A stretch of 64,000 bases of DNA. Source: Pseudonocardia sulfidoxydans NBRC 16205. GTDB taxonomy: Bacteria > Actinomycetota > Actinomycetes > Mycobacteriales > Pseudonocardiaceae. Below the pieces are notes generated by a model. It did not search any database, was not told where the DNA came from, and saw only the letters and a list, made by a program, of their open reading frames with translations. Positions 1-8,874 of the stretch are shown here, one piece after another (position 1 is the first letter of the stretch; every line of letters begins with the position of its first letter). A program made the position numbers and the translations under genes. Location of the stretch: the NCBI RefSeq assembly GCF_007989085.1, contig NZ_BJVJ01000006.1, positions 1 through 64,000 on the forward strand, given 5' to 3'.

Positions 1-145
1 CGGGGCGGGTGGGGTCGGCGCCGGCCTCGGGGGCGGACGTCTCGGCACGGCCGTCGGCCGCACGCGGGGTCGTGCCCGCGGGGACGCGGCCCGCGACGCG
101 GGGGGTGCGGGTGCCGGTGGGGCGGCGGCGGTGGGTCGGGGGCAT
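1..145 (-). CDS. Mce-associated protein, N-terminal part (cut by window edge)
   Basis: Only the first 48 or so codons lie in the window, reading leftwards from an ATG at 145. An AGGAGG ribosome binding site sits 8 bases upstream of it. The visible residues are a basic stretch followed by an Ala/Pro/Thr-rich segment, the usual cytoplasmic leader of Mce-associated membrane (Mas) proteins before their single membrane helix. It starts 46 bases after the stop of another Mce-associated gene in the same direction, so it is probably the next gene of the mce operon. The family call rests on position and composition, because the conserved domain lies outside the window. Confidence 0.55.
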   Translation of the reverse strand, partial: MPPTHRRRPTGTRTPRVAGRVPAGTTPRAADGRAETSAPEAGADPTRP

Positions 146-191
146 GTCGGTGACCTCCTGGGAGTCGGTCGACCTCGGGGCACGGGACGGC

Positions 192-752
192 TCAGCCGGT
201 CGCGCCGCCGACCGGGGCGATCTTGACGACCTTCCAGCCGTCGTCGGTGCGCTTCATCTGCATCTGGAGGCGCTGCCGGGTCGGTGGGGTCTTGCCGCCG
301 TCGTCGAGGGCGACGTCCATGCCGACGATGACGCGGGCGGTGCCGGCGCGTTGGTCGAGCTCTCCGACGGCCGCGTCGGTGACCGTGCCGTGTGCGCTCG
401 CCGGGAACTGACCGATCATCTGCGCGTACTGGTCGTGGCTGGTGCGGAACTCGTCGAGCTGGGCGTCGGCGGCGACGGACTCCCAGCGGGCGAGGGTGCC
501 GTCGGCGTCGTTCTTGTCGACGGACGTGACGGTGGTGGCGGCCTGCCGGGCGGCGACGAGCGCGGCGTCGCGGTCCTCGGCGAGGCGGGTGGTGCCGCTG
601 GTGGCGGCGACGATCCACAGCACCCCGGCGACGAGCACGAGGACCGCGCCGACGGCTACGGCGATCGACAGTGCGCGGCGGATCCGTTCCGGGGGCGGCG
701 CGGGAGGCTGCTCGCTGTCGTCGGTGGGTCGTTCCGGGGCGTGCGTCGTCAT
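192..752 (-). CDS. Mce-associated membrane protein
   Basis: A 186-residue protein with a proline-rich cytoplasmic N-terminus, one membrane helix at about residues 27-50, and an extracytoplasmic domain similar in plan to the Mas proteins encoded after mceF in mycobacteria. In that family the domain resembles NTF2/VirB8 folds and is thought to stabilise the Mce complex. The chosen ATG has a GGAG 6 bases upstream. An in-frame ATG four codons earlier contains that GGAG and is less likely. It lies 64 bases after mceF in the same direction, so it belongs to the same transcript. The exact subfamily is not resolved. Confidence 0.8.
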   Translation of the reverse strand: MTTHAPERPTDDSEQPPAPPPERIRRALSIAVAVGAVLVLVAGVLWIVAATSGTTRLAEDRDAALVAARQAATTVTSVDKNDADGTLARWESVAADAQLDEFRTSHDQYAQMIGQFPASAHGTVTDAAVGELDQRAGTARVIVGMDVALDDGGKTPPTRQRLQMQMKRTDDGWKVVKIAPVGGATG

Positions 753-816
753 CGGGCACTCCATCCGGCGGCGGGGAGCCGGCCATCGGGGGCTGCGGCC
801 GCGCGTTCCTCGGCGG

Positions 817-2043
817 TCATGGTTCGAGGATCTGCGCGGGGGTGGTCAGGGGGATGCGCCACGGGTCGGGGTCGGAGCCCGCGGGCAGGGTCTGGGCGGC
901 GCCGCCGCGGTGGGTGCCGGGCGGCGGCTTGGGTGTCTCGGCGCGGGGAACGTTCTGCGCGCCGCGGACGTCGCTGGGGCTGCCGGGCGGTTCGGCGCAG
1001 TAGGCGTGGGCGTTGACGGGGACCTCGGCGACGTCGTTGCCGGGGCGGCGTTGGGTGGTCTCGTAGCCCTTGGCGCAGACGATGGGGTCGAACAGGTTGA
1101 CGGCGAGGCCGAGGTGGGCGGTGCCGTCGCCGGGGACGGTGGTGTATCCGCTGGCGACGACGCCGGGGTAGGTGACGAGCAGCTGCCGCAGCCCGGCCTG
1201 GCGGGGTTCGGCGACGCGGCTGACCGTCAGCAGGTTGTCGATGACGGTGCCGAGCCCGCTGCCGCTCTCCGACAGCAGCGCGCTGACCTGCTGCGCCGCA
1301 CCGGGTCCGGCCTCGATGAGCCGGCGCAGGTCGGGGTCGGACGTCTCGAGCTGGGCGGCGAGCAGCGCGAGGTTGTGGCTGAAGTCGGTGAACTGGCCGG
1401 AGATGTCGTTCTGCGTGGTGAGGACGGTGCGGCCGTCGGCGAGCAGCGCGGTCGTCTGCGGGAGGGCGTCGACGGCGGCGCCGGTGAACTCGTGGGACGT
1501 GTCGAGCAGCTGCTGCAGCGGCTGTGCGGTGCCGGTGAAGGCGGTGCCGAGCTGGTCGACGACGGTGCGCAGGGAGTCGAGCGGTACGGAGCGGACGAAG
1601 TCGTCGAGGCTCGTGACGAGGTCGTCCACCGGCACCGGGACCGACGTCCGGTCGACGGGGACGACCGAGCCGGCGCCGAGCATCGCGCCGCCGGCGGTCT
1701 GCGGGGTGAGGTCGACGTGTTGCTCCCCGATCGCGGAGAGGTTGCGGACGGCGGCGCGCAGGTCGGCCGGGATCTGCGGTGCGGTCTTGCGGATGTCGAG
1801 GCGGACGTCGACGCCGTCGGGGGTGACGGTGAGGTCGCCGACGCGGCCGACGCTGACGCCGCGGTAGGTGACGTCGGCCCCGGAGAAGATGCCGCCGGAG
1901 TCGGCGAGCTTCATCGTCACGGGGTAGGTGGTGGCGCCGAAGACGTTGCCGAGTCCGGCGTAGCGGACGCCGACGTAGCCGACGCCGAGCAGTGTGACGG
2001 CGAGCAGCGCGATGAGCTGCAGCCGGACGGTGCGGGTGATCAC
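817..2043 (-). CDS. MceF-family substrate-binding protein
   Basis: A 408-residue sixth Mce protein. It has an N-terminal membrane anchor (about residues 7-25), an MlaD/Mce domain (about 35-115, containing the GGIFSGADVTYRGVSVG-type signature) and a long helical region that in solved Mce complexes forms part of a periplasm-spanning tube. The C-terminal tail is Pro/Arg-rich. The GTG start overlaps the mceE stop as GTGA, so translation is coupled. Its role is inferred from the family: one of six different Mce chains forming the lipid channel between the outer layer and the YrbE permease. Confidence 0.92.
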   Translation of the reverse strand: MITRTVRLQLIALLAVTLLGVGYVGVRYAGLGNVFGATTYPVTMKLADSGGIFSGADVTYRGVSVGRVGDLTVTPDGVDVRLDIRKTAPQIPADLRAAVRNLSAIGEQHVDLTPQTAGGAMLGAGSVVPVDRTSVPVPVDDLVTSLDDFVRSVPLDSLRTVVDQLGTAFTGTAQPLQQLLDTSHEFTGAAVDALPQTTALLADGRTVLTTQNDISGQFTDFSHNLALLAAQLETSDPDLRRLIEAGPGAAQQVSALLSESGSGLGTVIDNLLTVSRVAEPRQAGLRQLLVTYPGVVASGYTTVPGDGTAHLGLAVNLFDPIVCAKGYETTQRRPGNDVAEVPVNAHAYCAEPPGSPSDVRGAQNVPRAETPKPPPGTHRGGAAQTLPAGSDPDPWRIPLTTPAQILEP

Positions 2044-3314
2044 CGGCCACCTCCGAGGATGCCGCCGAGCAGCCCGCCGCCGCCGGGGGGTGCCGTGGTG
2101 GTGCCGGGCGGCGGGCCGGGGGTGGTGGCGTCGGCGGGCGGCGGTGGGGGCGGCGACGTCTGGGGGGTGTCGGGCGTGAGTGGTGTCAGGACGTCACCGA
2201 GCAGCGGGAACGCCGGCCGGTCCGGGTCGCCGCCGAGCAGCGGCGCGAGCAGCGCGGCCGTCCCGGGGAGCTGGTTCAGCAGGGGCGCGTCGGGGCCGAT
2301 GAGGGGTTCGCGCGACCGGGACAGGTTGTCGAGCAGGTCCTTGAGGTCGAGGTCGGCGCGGACGTAGAGGTTGGCGTAGTCGCCTGCGAAGGCGGGGACG
2401 GCCGCGTCGGTGAACGGGAACGTGCCCAGCATCTCCAGGGAGTTGGGCAGGTCCTGTCCGGACTCGGCGAGTTTCGCGAGCGTGGGCTGCAGGGCGCGGA
2501 GGTCGGCGACGAGGTCGTCCCGGCTGCGGTCGACGACGTCGGTGGCGACGCCGGAGAGCCGGTCGAGCGCCTTGAGCATGTCGACGAGCTGTTCGCGCTG
2601 GTCGGCGAGCTCCTGGATGCCGGGGCCGAGCTGTTGCAGGGCGTCGGTGATCTGGCCGCGGCGCTCGGCGAGGGTGGCTGCCAGCCGGTTGATGGAGTCG
2701 AGCGCGCGGGTGATCTCGGACTTGTGGGTGTCGAGGGTGCCGACGAGGGTGTCCAGGTTGGTCAGCAGCGACCGGATTTCGGGCTCGTTGCCCGACAGTG
2801 CCTTGTTGAGCTCGGTGGAGATCGTCTTGATCTGGCCGACGCCGCCGCCGTTGAGCAGCATCGACAGCGCGCCCAGGACCTCCTCGACCTCGGCGGCGCG
2901 GCCGGTGGCGGCGATCGGGATGGTGGCGCCGTCGCGCAGGGTGCCGGTGGCGCCCTGGGCGGGCGGGGCGAGCTCGACGAACTTCTCCCCGAGCAGGCTC
3001 GTGGCGCGGACGGTGGCGCGGCTGTTGCCGGGCAGGGTGACGCCGCGGTTGACCTTCACGGTGACCAGCGCGTCCCAGGTCTGCGGGTCGACGCGGATGT
3101 CGGACACGCTGCCGACGGGCACGTCGGCCACCTTGACCAGCGACTGCGGGACGAGGTCGGCGACGTCGGCGAACCGGATGGTGACCGAGTAGGGGTCGTC
3201 GCCGAGGTCGGCACCACCGGGAAGGTCGACGCCGCGCAGCCCACCGGAGAGGACTCCGCAGCCCGACAGCAGCATGGCGGTGGCGCCGAGCAGCGCGACG
3301 AACCGGCCTCTCAC
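2040..3314 (-). CDS. MceE-family lipoprotein
   Basis: A 424-residue protein. It starts at a GTG that overlaps the mceD stop as GTGA. The N-terminus is a lipoprotein signal peptide ending in an LLSGC lipobox (Cys at about residue 19), as in mycobacterial MceE/LprN proteins. An MlaD/Mce domain follows at about residues 40-125, then helices, and a Pro/Gly-rich C-terminus. Lipid anchoring distinguishes this fifth member from its five membrane-anchored partners and fixes the A-F naming of the operon. The substrate is unknown; families are linked to cholesterol, fatty acid or other lipid import. Confidence 0.92.
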   Translation of the reverse strand: MRGRFVALLGATAMLLSGCGVLSGGLRGVDLPGGADLGDDPYSVTIRFADVADLVPQSLVKVADVPVGSVSDIRVDPQTWDALVTVKVNRGVTLPGNSRATVRATSLLGEKFVELAPPAQGATGTLRDGATIPIAATGRAAEVEEVLGALSMLLNGGGVGQIKTISTELNKALSGNEPEIRSLLTNLDTLVGTLDTHKSEITRALDSINRLAATLAERRGQITDALQQLGPGIQELADQREQLVDMLKALDRLSGVATDVVDRSRDDLVADLRALQPTLAKLAESGQDLPNSLEMLGTFPFTDAAVPAFAGDYANLYVRADLDLKDLLDNLSRSREPLIGPDAPLLNQLPGTAALLAPLLGGDPDRPAFPLLGDVLTPLTPDTPQTSPPPPPPADATTPGPPPGTTTAPPGGGGLLGGILGGGR

Positions 3315-4573
3315 CGGCCACCTCCGAGCAGACCGGGGAGCAGACCCGGGGCCGTCTCGGTGGTCGTCGGGGGTGGCTGTGTGGCGGGCGCGAGTGCCAG
3401 CCCGGGTGGCGGCTCGATCGGCACGGCCATCGCCGGGAACGGCGGCACGGTCCCCTGCTGCAGCGACGTGATGACGGCGGCGGCGCCGGGCAGCGGCACC
3501 GCCCCGGAGATGACGGGTTCGAGGGCGTTGCAGGCGTCGGTCAGGTTGGCCGGGACCGGGCCGGAGCGGCGCAGCATCGTGCACAGGAACAGCACGGGTG
3601 GGAATGACAGCTCGTTGATGTTGGCGCGGGTGTCGAGGGTGCCGGACGCGCCGTTGTAGGTGTTGGCGAGGTTGCCGACGGCGGTGGGTGCGACGTCGAG
3701 GATCTCGGCCAGGGCGCGCTGCTCGTCGGCGAGGACCCCGGTGACGTCGGTCAGCTTGTCGACGTTGGACTTCAGCGCCTCGCGGTTGTCGGCGATGAAG
3801 TGCTGCACCTCGCCGAGGGCGAGCGACAGGTCACGTAATGCGGAGCCGAGGTCCTCGCGCTGGTCGGCGAGGATTCTGGTGACGGAGTCGAGGCGGCCCG
3901 CGAACTCGCGGACGGTGCCGTCGCTGTTCTTCAGGGTCTCGGTGAACTTCTGCAGCTCGGTGATGGTGCCGAACAGGTCGTCGCTGGAGCCGGCGAGCGT
4001 CGTCGACAGGTCGCCCAGGTTGTGGATGGTGTCGTTGAGGGCCTGGCCGTTGCCGGCGAGGTTGGCGGCGCCGACGTCGAGTGCGTCGGATACCGCGCCG
4101 TAGCTGTTGGCGCCGTCGGGGCCGAGGGCGCGGGCGAGCTCGGTTGCGGTGCGGCTGAGGTCGTCGACGCCGAGCGGGACCGCGGTGCGCTCCAGCGGGA
4201 TGACGGCGCCGTCGGGCATCGCGGGGCCCGACGTCCACACGGGGGTGAGCTGGACGTAGCGGCCGGTGACCAGGCTCGGCGAGATGACGACGGCCTTCAC
4301 GTCCGCGGGCAGCTTCACGTCGTCGTCGGTGATCGTCATGTCGACGCGCACCTGCGTGTCCTCGGGCGTGACCTTGTCGATGGTGCCGACGGCCACGCCC
4401 AGGACGCGGACGGAGTTGTCGTCGAACAGGGCGGAGGCGTTGGTGAAGTACGCGGTGATCTTGCGGCCGGGTTCGCCCGAGATCAGCCAGATGCCGGCGG
4501 CGAGCAGCACGGCGACGACGGACACGAGCGCGACGAGCTGCATCCGCGACTTGTCCCGGGCCCAGTCCGGCAT
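3311..4573 (-). CDS. MceD-family substrate-binding protein
   Basis: A 420-residue fourth Mce protein with a membrane anchor at about residues 12-32, an MlaD/Mce domain (about 38-120), a long coiled helical region and a Pro-rich tail. Two ATGs compete. The one at 4573 is preferred because AGGGGG lies 8 bases before it, and it leaves 2 bases after the mceC stop; the other at 4582 would overlap mceC by 7 bases. It is embedded in the mce operon between mceC and mceE and is expected to be one chain of the heterohexameric lipid tunnel. Confidence 0.9.
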   Translation of the reverse strand: MPDWARDKSRMQLVALVSVVAVLLAAGIWLISGEPGRKITAYFTNASALFDDNSVRVLGVAVGTIDKVTPEDTQVRVDMTITDDDVKLPADVKAVVISPSLVTGRYVQLTPVWTSGPAMPDGAVIPLERTAVPLGVDDLSRTATELARALGPDGANSYGAVSDALDVGAANLAGNGQALNDTIHNLGDLSTTLAGSSDDLFGTITELQKFTETLKNSDGTVREFAGRLDSVTRILADQREDLGSALRDLSLALGEVQHFIADNREALKSNVDKLTDVTGVLADEQRALAEILDVAPTAVGNLANTYNGASGTLDTRANINELSFPPVLFLCTMLRRSGPVPANLTDACNALEPVISGAVPLPGAAAVITSLQQGTVPPFPAMAVPIEPPPGLALAPATQPPPTTTETAPGLLPGLLGGGR

Positions 4574-4575
4574 GG

Positions 4576-5541
4576 TCAGCATCCCCCTGGGTTGAGCGGG
4601 CCGATGCTCGGTGTCGGGAGCAGCGCGCAGATGTAGTTGTCGAACCAGCGGCCGCTGCCGACGGCGTTGGCGAACAGCCGCACGAACACGGCCTCCTTCT
4701 CCAGCACCTGGGCGAGGTTGTCCTGGTTGCGCGCCAAGACGTCGACGACGCGGTCGAGGGCTTCGAGGGTGGGCCGCAGCTGCTCGGTGTTGTCGGCGAC
4801 GAGCCCGCGCAGCTGCTCGGCCAGCGCCCGGGTGCCCGACAACAGCCGGGAGATGGCGTCGCGACGCTGCTGCAGCTCGCCGAGCAGCAGGTTGCCGTCG
4901 GACAGCAGGGCCTCGATGTCGCCGCGGCGGTCGGCGAGCGTCGTCGACAGGGTGCGGGTGCCGGCGAGCAGGCTGCGGAGCTGGTCGTCGCGGCTCGCGA
5001 TGGTCGTCGACAGCCGGGTGAGGCCGTCGAGGGCGCCGCGGACCTCGGGCGGGGTGTCGCGGAACGTGTCGGCCAGCGTGGTGAGGCTCTTCGCGAGCCG
5101 GCCGGTGTCGAGCTGGTCGAGGGTGCCGGACAGCCCGTTGAAGGCCTCGACGACGTCGAACGGTGACGCGGTGCGCGAGCGCGGGATGACCGTGTCGGGG
5201 TCGAGGTCGTTGCCGCCCTGCGGGTCGAGCGCGAGGTACTTGGCGCCGAGCAGGGTGCGGATGCCGATGGAGGCGGTGGTGCGGTCGCCGACCCAGGCGT
5301 CGTCGACCTGGAACGTCACCAGGACGTGGTCGCCGTCGAGCTCGACGGTGCGCACCCGCCCGGTCTCGACGCCGGCGACGGTGACCTTGTCGCCCGGCTG
5401 CAGGCCCGCGGCCTCGGTGAACTCGGCGGAGTAGGTGGTGCCGCCGAACAGCGACGGGCCGTTGAACGCGACGAGCCCGGCGACGAGCAGCACGACGATG
5501 CCGATCGTGGCGAGCGCGACGGGCCGCTGCACGAGCCTCAC
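4576..5541 (-). CDS. MceC-family substrate-binding protein
   Basis: A 321-residue third Mce protein, with an N-terminal membrane helix (about 8-26), an Mce/MlaD domain (about 30-115), long helices and a short C-terminus rather than the extended Pro-rich tail seen in its neighbours. The GTG start overlaps the mceB stop as GTGA. It is somewhat short for the family. A longer in-frame reading extends upstream of the GTG, but that part lies inside mceB and has biased shadow composition, so it was excluded. It acts in the envelope as part of the Mce lipid importer. Confidence 0.9.
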   Translation of the reverse strand: MRLVQRPVALATIGIVVLLVAGLVAFNGPSLFGGTTYSAEFTEAAGLQPGDKVTVAGVETGRVRTVELDGDHVLVTFQVDDAWVGDRTTASIGIRTLLGAKYLALDPQGGNDLDPDTVIPRSRTASPFDVVEAFNGLSGTLDQLDTGRLAKSLTTLADTFRDTPPEVRGALDGLTRLSTTIASRDDQLRSLLAGTRTLSTTLADRRGDIEALLSDGNLLLGELQQRRDAISRLLSGTRALAEQLRGLVADNTEQLRPTLEALDRVVDVLARNQDNLAQVLEKEAVFVRLFANAVGSGRWFDNYICALLPTPSIGPLNPGGC

Positions 5542-6677
5542 CGGCCACCACCCCCGAGGACGGGGAGGTCCGGCACCTGCGTCGGGATCGGCAGGTTCGA
5601 CGGCGCCGGCAGCAGCGGCGGGCTCTCGCCGCCGGAGCCGGACGGGTCGGGCCCGCAGCGCGGCGCGTCGGATGCGAACACGGGCAGCTCCTGCGCGGGC
5701 ACGAGGCCGCCGATGCCGACCGACCCGGACAGCCCGCACAGGTAGAACTGGAACCAGCTGCCGTAACTGGCGGCCCGGCCGAGCTTGTTGAGCTTGTACG
5801 GGGCGAACTGCAGGAAGTGCTCGATCGTCGGCTCGGCCTGGTTCAGCCGGCCGGACAGGTCGCCGAGCGACGCGATGTCCTGCTTCAACGCGGGCCGGCC
5901 CTCCTCGAGCAGCCCGGCCGTGGTGGTGGTCAGGTCGCCGAGGGAGGCGATGGCGGCGCCGATGGGCTCGCGGTCCCCTGCCAGCCCCGACACCAGCTCA
6001 CGCAGCGACACGATGAGGTCGTCGAGCTGCTGGTCGTTGTCCGACACCGTCTGCAGCACCGCGTTCAGGTTGTCGATGACCTGCCCGATCACCTGGTCGC
6101 GGTCGGCGATGGTGCTGGTCAGCGACGCCGTGCTGGACAGCAGACTGTCGACGGTGCCGCCCTGGCCCTGCAGGACCTCGACGATCTCCATCGAGAGCGT
6201 GTTGACCTGCTCCGGGTCGAGCGCCGCGAACAGGGGCTGGAACCCGTTGAACAACGTGGTCAGGTCGAGCGGCGGCGTCGTGCGCTGCACGGGGATCTCC
6301 CCGCCGGGTGGCAGCGGCACGGGGTTGTGCCCGTCGCCGCGGTCCAGCGACAGGAACCGCTGCCCGATGAGGTTCTTGTAGAGGACGGCCGCGGTGACCG
6401 AGCCGGGCAGCCGCTGGGCCGAGTCGACGCTGAACCCGACGTGGGCGAACCGGCGGTCGACGATCTCCACCGAGTCGACCGTGCCGACGACGACACCCGC
6501 GATCCGCACGTCGTCGCCCGCGAGCAGGCCCGACGCGTCGGTGAACCGGGCGCTGTAGGCGGTGCGCTCCCCGCCCTGGGAGTTGGCGATCGTCGACGCC
6601 AGAACCGTCGTCGCCAGGGCGGTGACCAGGGCGAACACCAGGAACTTGACCAGTGGTGCGACGGGGATCCGACTCAC
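5538..6677 (-). CDS. MceB-family substrate-binding protein
   Basis: A 379-residue second Mce protein: membrane anchor at about residues 8-28, MlaD/Mce domain about 35-115, helical region, then a Ser/Pro/Gly-rich tail carrying two cysteines (CGLSGS and RCGPD contexts). The GTG start overlaps the mceA stop as GTGA, the same junction used by mceC, mceE and mceF. Chains of this family insert the N-terminal helix in the membrane and project the Mce ring outwards. The position immediately after mceA fixes its identity within the A-F series. Confidence 0.91.
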   Translation of the reverse strand: MSRIPVAPLVKFLVFALVTALATTVLASTIANSQGGERTAYSARFTDASGLLAGDDVRIAGVVVGTVDSVEIVDRRFAHVGFSVDSAQRLPGSVTAAVLYKNLIGQRFLSLDRGDGHNPVPLPPGGEIPVQRTTPPLDLTTLFNGFQPLFAALDPEQVNTLSMEIVEVLQGQGGTVDSLLSSTASLTSTIADRDQVIGQVIDNLNAVLQTVSDNDQQLDDLIVSLRELVSGLAGDREPIGAAIASLGDLTTTTAGLLEEGRPALKQDIASLGDLSGRLNQAEPTIEHFLQFAPYKLNKLGRAASYGSWFQFYLCGLSGSVGIGGLVPAQELPVFASDAPRCGPDPSGSGGESPPLLPAPSNLPIPTQVPDLPVLGGGGR

Positions 6678-8035
6678 GTCAGCGTCACCTCGCTGCCCCG
6701 GTAGAGCGGGCCGACGAGCATGCTGCTCCACGCCGGGACCTGCGCGGGCGAGATGCCCTGCTGCACGGCGACGACCTCGGAGACCATCTGCCGGTCGGCG
6801 GGCGAGTTCGCGAGGCCCATGTCCGTCCGCCAGGACGCAGGCTCGTTGGTGCGTAGGCCTTTCCAGGACTGGCTGCCGTCGTAGGAGCCGTAGGTGTTCA
6901 CGCCGAACGCCTCCGGGGTGCCGACGGGGTTGCCGACCGGCGGCGCCGACGGCCGCGACCCGTCGCGGAACGGGCCGTCGGGCGGCGACTGTGCGCCCGG
7001 GTAGGTGATCGGGTAGCAGCGCGGGCCCCGGTCGTCGAGGTAGCGGGGCTCCTCGCCAGGGGTGTACTTGCCCTTGTTGTTGGTGATCTCCAGCGTGATG
7101 TGGATGCCCGGGCGGTCGGTGCCCTTGCCGAACGCGTTGTCGGCGAACGGGACCAGCCCCGCCATCTGCTGGAAGAAGCAGGGGAACTCAGGGGCGTAGC
7201 GGGCCAGCGACTCCAGCGTCGGGCGGCTCGACGCCGACAGCGCGACGATGTCGTCGCCGTTGGCGCGCAGGAAGCCGGTCAGGTCGTCGGAGGCCCCGGT
7301 GACCGACGACGCGAACGCCCGCAGGTTCGCGCTCTCGTCGACGAGCGTCCGGCTCGTCGTGGTCAGGTCCTCGAGGGCATCGAGCAGGTCGGGCGCAGCG
7401 CCGTTCAGGTTGTCGGCGTAGTCGGCAAGCTGGGTGATGTCGGCCGTCAGGTCGGGCAGGCTCGGGTTCAGGCCCTTCACCAGCGTGTTCAGCTGGACCA
7501 GGGTCTGGCCCAGCTCCTCGCCGCGACCCGACAGCGACTGCGACAGCGCGCCCAGCGTCGTCGCCAGCTTCTGCGGTTCGACGTCGCGCAACAGCGGGAG
7601 CAGCCCGTCGAGGACGCGTTCGAGCTCCCGCGCCGTCCGGCTGCGGTCCTCGGGGATGACGTCGCCCGCCTGCAACGACCGGCCCGTCGACGCCGCGGGC
7701 GGCACCAGCGACACGTACTTCTCACCGAACAACGTCTTGGGCAGCAGCCGCGCCGACACCCCCGCCGGGACCGCGCCGATCGTGTCGGGGTCGAGGCTCA
7801 TGCTGACGGTGACGACGCCGCCGCTGGTGGAGACGTCGTCGACCTGGCCGACGACCATCCCGCGGACCTTCACGTCGGCCCGCGCCGCGAGCTGGGTGCC
7901 CGCCTTGTCGACCTGCAGCGTCACCGGAACGCCCGACCGGAACGCCCCCGCGTACTTCGCGACGGCCAGCCCGACCAGCAGGGCCATCACCGCGACGAAC
8001 GCGACGCCCTGCAGGACCTTCCGCGTCGACCTCAT
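6674..8035 (-). CDS. MceA-family substrate-binding protein
   Basis: A 453-residue first Mce protein with an N-terminal membrane helix (about 8-26), Mce/MlaD domain (about 35-115), a long helical segment and an extended C-terminal domain rich in Gly, Pro and aromatic residues, as in mycobacterial MceA proteins where this region binds cell-surface partners. The ATG overlaps the second YrbE gene as ATGA. It is the longest of the six Mce chains. Family knowledge places it in the lipid-import complex; the ligand cannot be told from sequence. Confidence 0.92.
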   Translation of the reverse strand: MRSTRKVLQGVAFVAVMALLVGLAVAKYAGAFRSGVPVTLQVDKAGTQLAARADVKVRGMVVGQVDDVSTSGGVVTVSMSLDPDTIGAVPAGVSARLLPKTLFGEKYVSLVPPAASTGRSLQAGDVIPEDRSRTARELERVLDGLLPLLRDVEPQKLATTLGALSQSLSGRGEELGQTLVQLNTLVKGLNPSLPDLTADITQLADYADNLNGAAPDLLDALEDLTTTSRTLVDESANLRAFASSVTGASDDLTGFLRANGDDIVALSASSRPTLESLARYAPEFPCFFQQMAGLVPFADNAFGKGTDRPGIHITLEITNNKGKYTPGEEPRYLDDRGPRCYPITYPGAQSPPDGPFRDGSRPSAPPVGNPVGTPEAFGVNTYGSYDGSQSWKGLRTNEPASWRTDMGLANSPADRQMVSEVVAVQQGISPAQVPAWSSMLVGPLYRGSEVTLT

Positions 8036-8874
8036 CCGGCCACCTGCACCGACGTCGACGTCCCGTAGATCACCAGCGTCAGGAAGAAGTCGAGGATCGC
8101 CGTCGACACGATCGACAGCCGCACGGCCCGGCCCACCGCGACACCGACGCCGGCCGGCCCGCCCTTGGCGCGGTAGCCGTAGTGGCAGTGGATCAGGATG
8201 ATCACCGCGGCGAACACGATGACCTTCAGATAGGAGAACAGCACGTCGCTGACCGGCAGGAACAGGTCGAAGTAGTGGTCGTAGGTGCCGCCGGGCAGCC
8301 CGTTGACCACCGTGACGTTGAGCCGGGACGCGACGAAGCTGGCCAGCAGGCCGATCGTGTACATCGGGACGACGGCGACGATCCCGGCGATCACGCGCGT
8401 CGTCACCAGGAACGGCACGCTCGGCACCGCCATGACCTCGAGCGCGTCGACCTCCTCGGAGATCCGCATGGCGCCGAGCTGGGCGGTGAACCCCGCGCCC
8501 AGTGTCGCGGTCAGCGCCGCGGCGGCGACCAGCGGCGCGATGTCGCGGGTAGTGAAGTACGCCGTGATGAAGCCGGTCAGGGCCTCGACACCGAGCGAGT
8601 CGAGCGCGCGGAAGCCCTGCAGGCCGACGAGCGAGCCGACGAACAGCGACAGCGCCGCCATCACGCCCGCCGTGCCCAGGATGACGATCAGCGCGCCCGA
8701 CCCGAAGCTCACCTCGGCCAGCAGCCGGGCGATCTCCGTGCGGTAGCGGCGCAGCGTGTGCGGGATCCACGCGATGGCCCGCGCGTACAGCGACAGCTGG
8801 TCGCCCAGCTCCTCGAGCTGGTCGAGCGGACCGCGCATCGCGCGCCGGGCCCGGGTGCCGAACGAGGTGGCCAT
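8032..8874 (-). CDS. YrbE/MlaE-type permease B
   Basis: A 280-residue integral membrane permease of the MlaE/YrbE family with about five hydrophobic helices and the family loop ISEEVDALEVM (about residues 138-148), which contacts the ATPase. The ATG shares one base with the preceding stop (TGATG), so it is coupled to the first permease. In Mce systems two different YrbE proteins form the transmembrane core that receives lipid from the Mce tunnel and is driven by the Mkl-type ATPase. Confidence 0.94.
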   Translation of the reverse strand: MATSFGTRARRAMRGPLDQLEELGDQLSLYARAIAWIPHTLRRYRTEIARLLAEVSFGSGALIVILGTAGVMAALSLFVGSLVGLQGFRALDSLGVEALTGFITAYFTTRDIAPLVAAAALTATLGAGFTAQLGAMRISEEVDALEVMAVPSVPFLVTTRVIAGIVAVVPMYTIGLLASFVASRLNVTVVNGLPGGTYDHYFDLFLPVSDVLFSYLKVIVFAAVIILIHCHYGYRAKGGPAGVGVAVGRAVRLSIVSTAILDFFLTLVIYGTSTSVQVAG